From: Streptomyces sp. NBRC 110611
GTDB taxonomy: Bacteria > Actinomycetota > Actinomycetes > Streptomycetales > Streptomycetaceae
Direction: 5' to 3'
DNA: 46,675 bases
Assembly: GCF_001590865.1 (NCBI RefSeq)
Contig: NZ_BBUY01000022.1
Coordinates: 49,543 to 96,217, forward strand
Each line of letters opens with the position of its first letter. The first letter of the stretch is position 1. Under the pieces are notes generated by a model that saw nothing but the letters and a program-made list of their open reading frames with translations, did no database searches and was not told where the DNA came from. The translations under genes and the position numbers were made by a program. This document shows positions 46,255 through 46,675 of the stretch, piece after piece.

Positions 46255-46675
46255 ATGCCATGGCTCGTATGGCTACTCGCCGCCGCGGTGCTAGGTACCG
46301 CGGAGTTCTTCACCCTGACCCTGGTTTTCGGGTTGCTGGCGGGTGCTGCGTTGGTTGCCGCCGTAGTCGCTGGTGTGGGCATCGGCATCCTCGGCCAGCT
46401 CGTGGCCTTCGGAGCAGCAGCGGCAGCGGGTCTCGTCATCGTCCGTCCTATCGCGCTGCGGTATATGGCGCAGCAGCCCCTCACACGCGAGGGCGTTGAT
46501 GCGCTGATCGGCAAGCGGGCCGAGGTCATGCAGGAGGTCACCGCGACCCACGGCCTGATCAAGCTCTCCGGCGAGGAGTGGTCCGCCCGCGCCCTCGACG
46601 AGAGCCTTGTGATCCCGGTGGGAGCGCTGGTGGATGTCATGGAGATCGAAGGCGCCACGGCCATCGTCTACCCCC
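46255..46675 (+). CDS. NfeD-family membrane protein, 5' part
   Basis: The first 140 codons of an NfeD-type protein. Two or three membrane helices (PWLVWLLAAAVLGTAEFFTL, TLVFGLLAGAALVAAVVAGV, LGQLVAFGAAAAAGLVIVRP) are followed by the start of the OB-fold NfeD domain (GVDALIGKRAEVMQEVTATH, LIKLSGEEWSARALDES, VIPVGALVDVMEIEG). NfeD proteins pair with SPFH/stomatin-type proteins (slipins) in membrane microdomains; the gene normally following is such a protein, but the window ends first. ATG 46255 has a strong AAAGGAGGG ribosome-binding site. A core-type gene here suggests the junction with ordinary chromosome. Confidence 0.85.
   Translation, partial: MPWLVWLLAAAVLGTAEFFTLTLVFGLLAGAALVAAVVAGVGIGILGQLVAFGAAAAAGLVIVRPIALRYMAQQPLTREGVDALIGKRAEVMQEVTATHGLIKLSGEEWSARALDESLVIPVGALVDVMEIEGATAIVYP

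Noticed and set aside
1..46675. CRISPR arrays, rRNA genes or a plasmid replication origin
   Set aside because: No regularly spaced repeats, rRNA sequence or iteron cluster was seen on either strand.

Overview
The window looks like a chromosome or large-replicon segment of a Streptomyces-like actinomycete. It is very G+C-rich, uses GTG and TTG starts freely, couples genes through GTGA/ATGA overlaps, and encodes families typical of that group (DUF317, TerD/TerB, paired CNNM proteins, LytR-CpsA-Psr proteins, CASTOR/POLLUX-like channel, MT0933-type antitoxin). All identifications come from reading motifs; no database search was possible.

Layout. (1) About 1-8.4 kb is the end of a conjugative, ICE-like module: a DUF317 protein, a TraG/TraD-type coupling ATPase, small accessory proteins, then a tight operon of a PP-loop (PAPS-reductase-like) enzyme, a DNA cytosine-5 methyltransferase and a protein with two DnaB-N-like domains but no helicase core. 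Several genes here are damaged or start oddly: a frameshift in the DUF317 gene, an amber codon in a small ORF, and an AUU in place of the start codon of the PP-loop gene. (2) 8.4-10.8 kb is a polymorphic-toxin cassette: a toxin with a restriction-endonuclease-fold C-terminus plus a probable immunity gene, abutting a truncated ICE gene. (3) 11-13.5 kb is a junction zone: a DUF5655/NucS-like nuclease gene, a cluster of TCCCAC repeats, a degenerate tRNA-Arg(UCU)-like sequence, an IS21 istA stub and a decayed membrane-protein gene. (4) 13.6-40.8 kb is a dense envelope and cation stress island: terB, three terD-type genes, two GlsB-type membrane proteins, two CNNM/CorC proteins, a voltage-gated-type channel, an RCK channel, an ArsR regulator with an MgtA-type P-ATPase, a membrane acyltransferase, a lytic transglycosylase, a secreted HNH nuclease, a YpfJ-type metallopeptidase, a tandem universal-stress protein, two closely related LCP ligases, UppP and two TatA-like proteins. 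(5) 40.9-46.7 kb is a patchwork: a tRNA 3'-end fragment, a truncated carbonic anhydrase, an APH-type kinase, an ABC-F resistance protein behind a leader peptide, Tn3 transposase and integrase remnants, and the start of an NfeD-type gene.

The most interesting signal is in the DNA between the island genes. The palindrome TTGCGCAA occurs seven times, always intergenic and always between 18.9 and 39.2 kb, next to GlsB, lytic transglycosylase, both canonical terD genes, a small ORF heading an LCP gene, a membrane protein and the second LCP/TatA pair. A second motif, TCTAC-N6-GTAGA, occurs three times, upstream of terB-glsB, a small helix-hairpin-helix-like gene and the third terD. Together they suggest that the island is wired as two dedicated regulons whose regulators are not obvious in the window. 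The gene set links tellurite-type (Ter) proteins, Mg/K transport, and lipid-carrier and glycopolymer ligation. A plausible reading is a transferable envelope-fortification system; that reading is inference.
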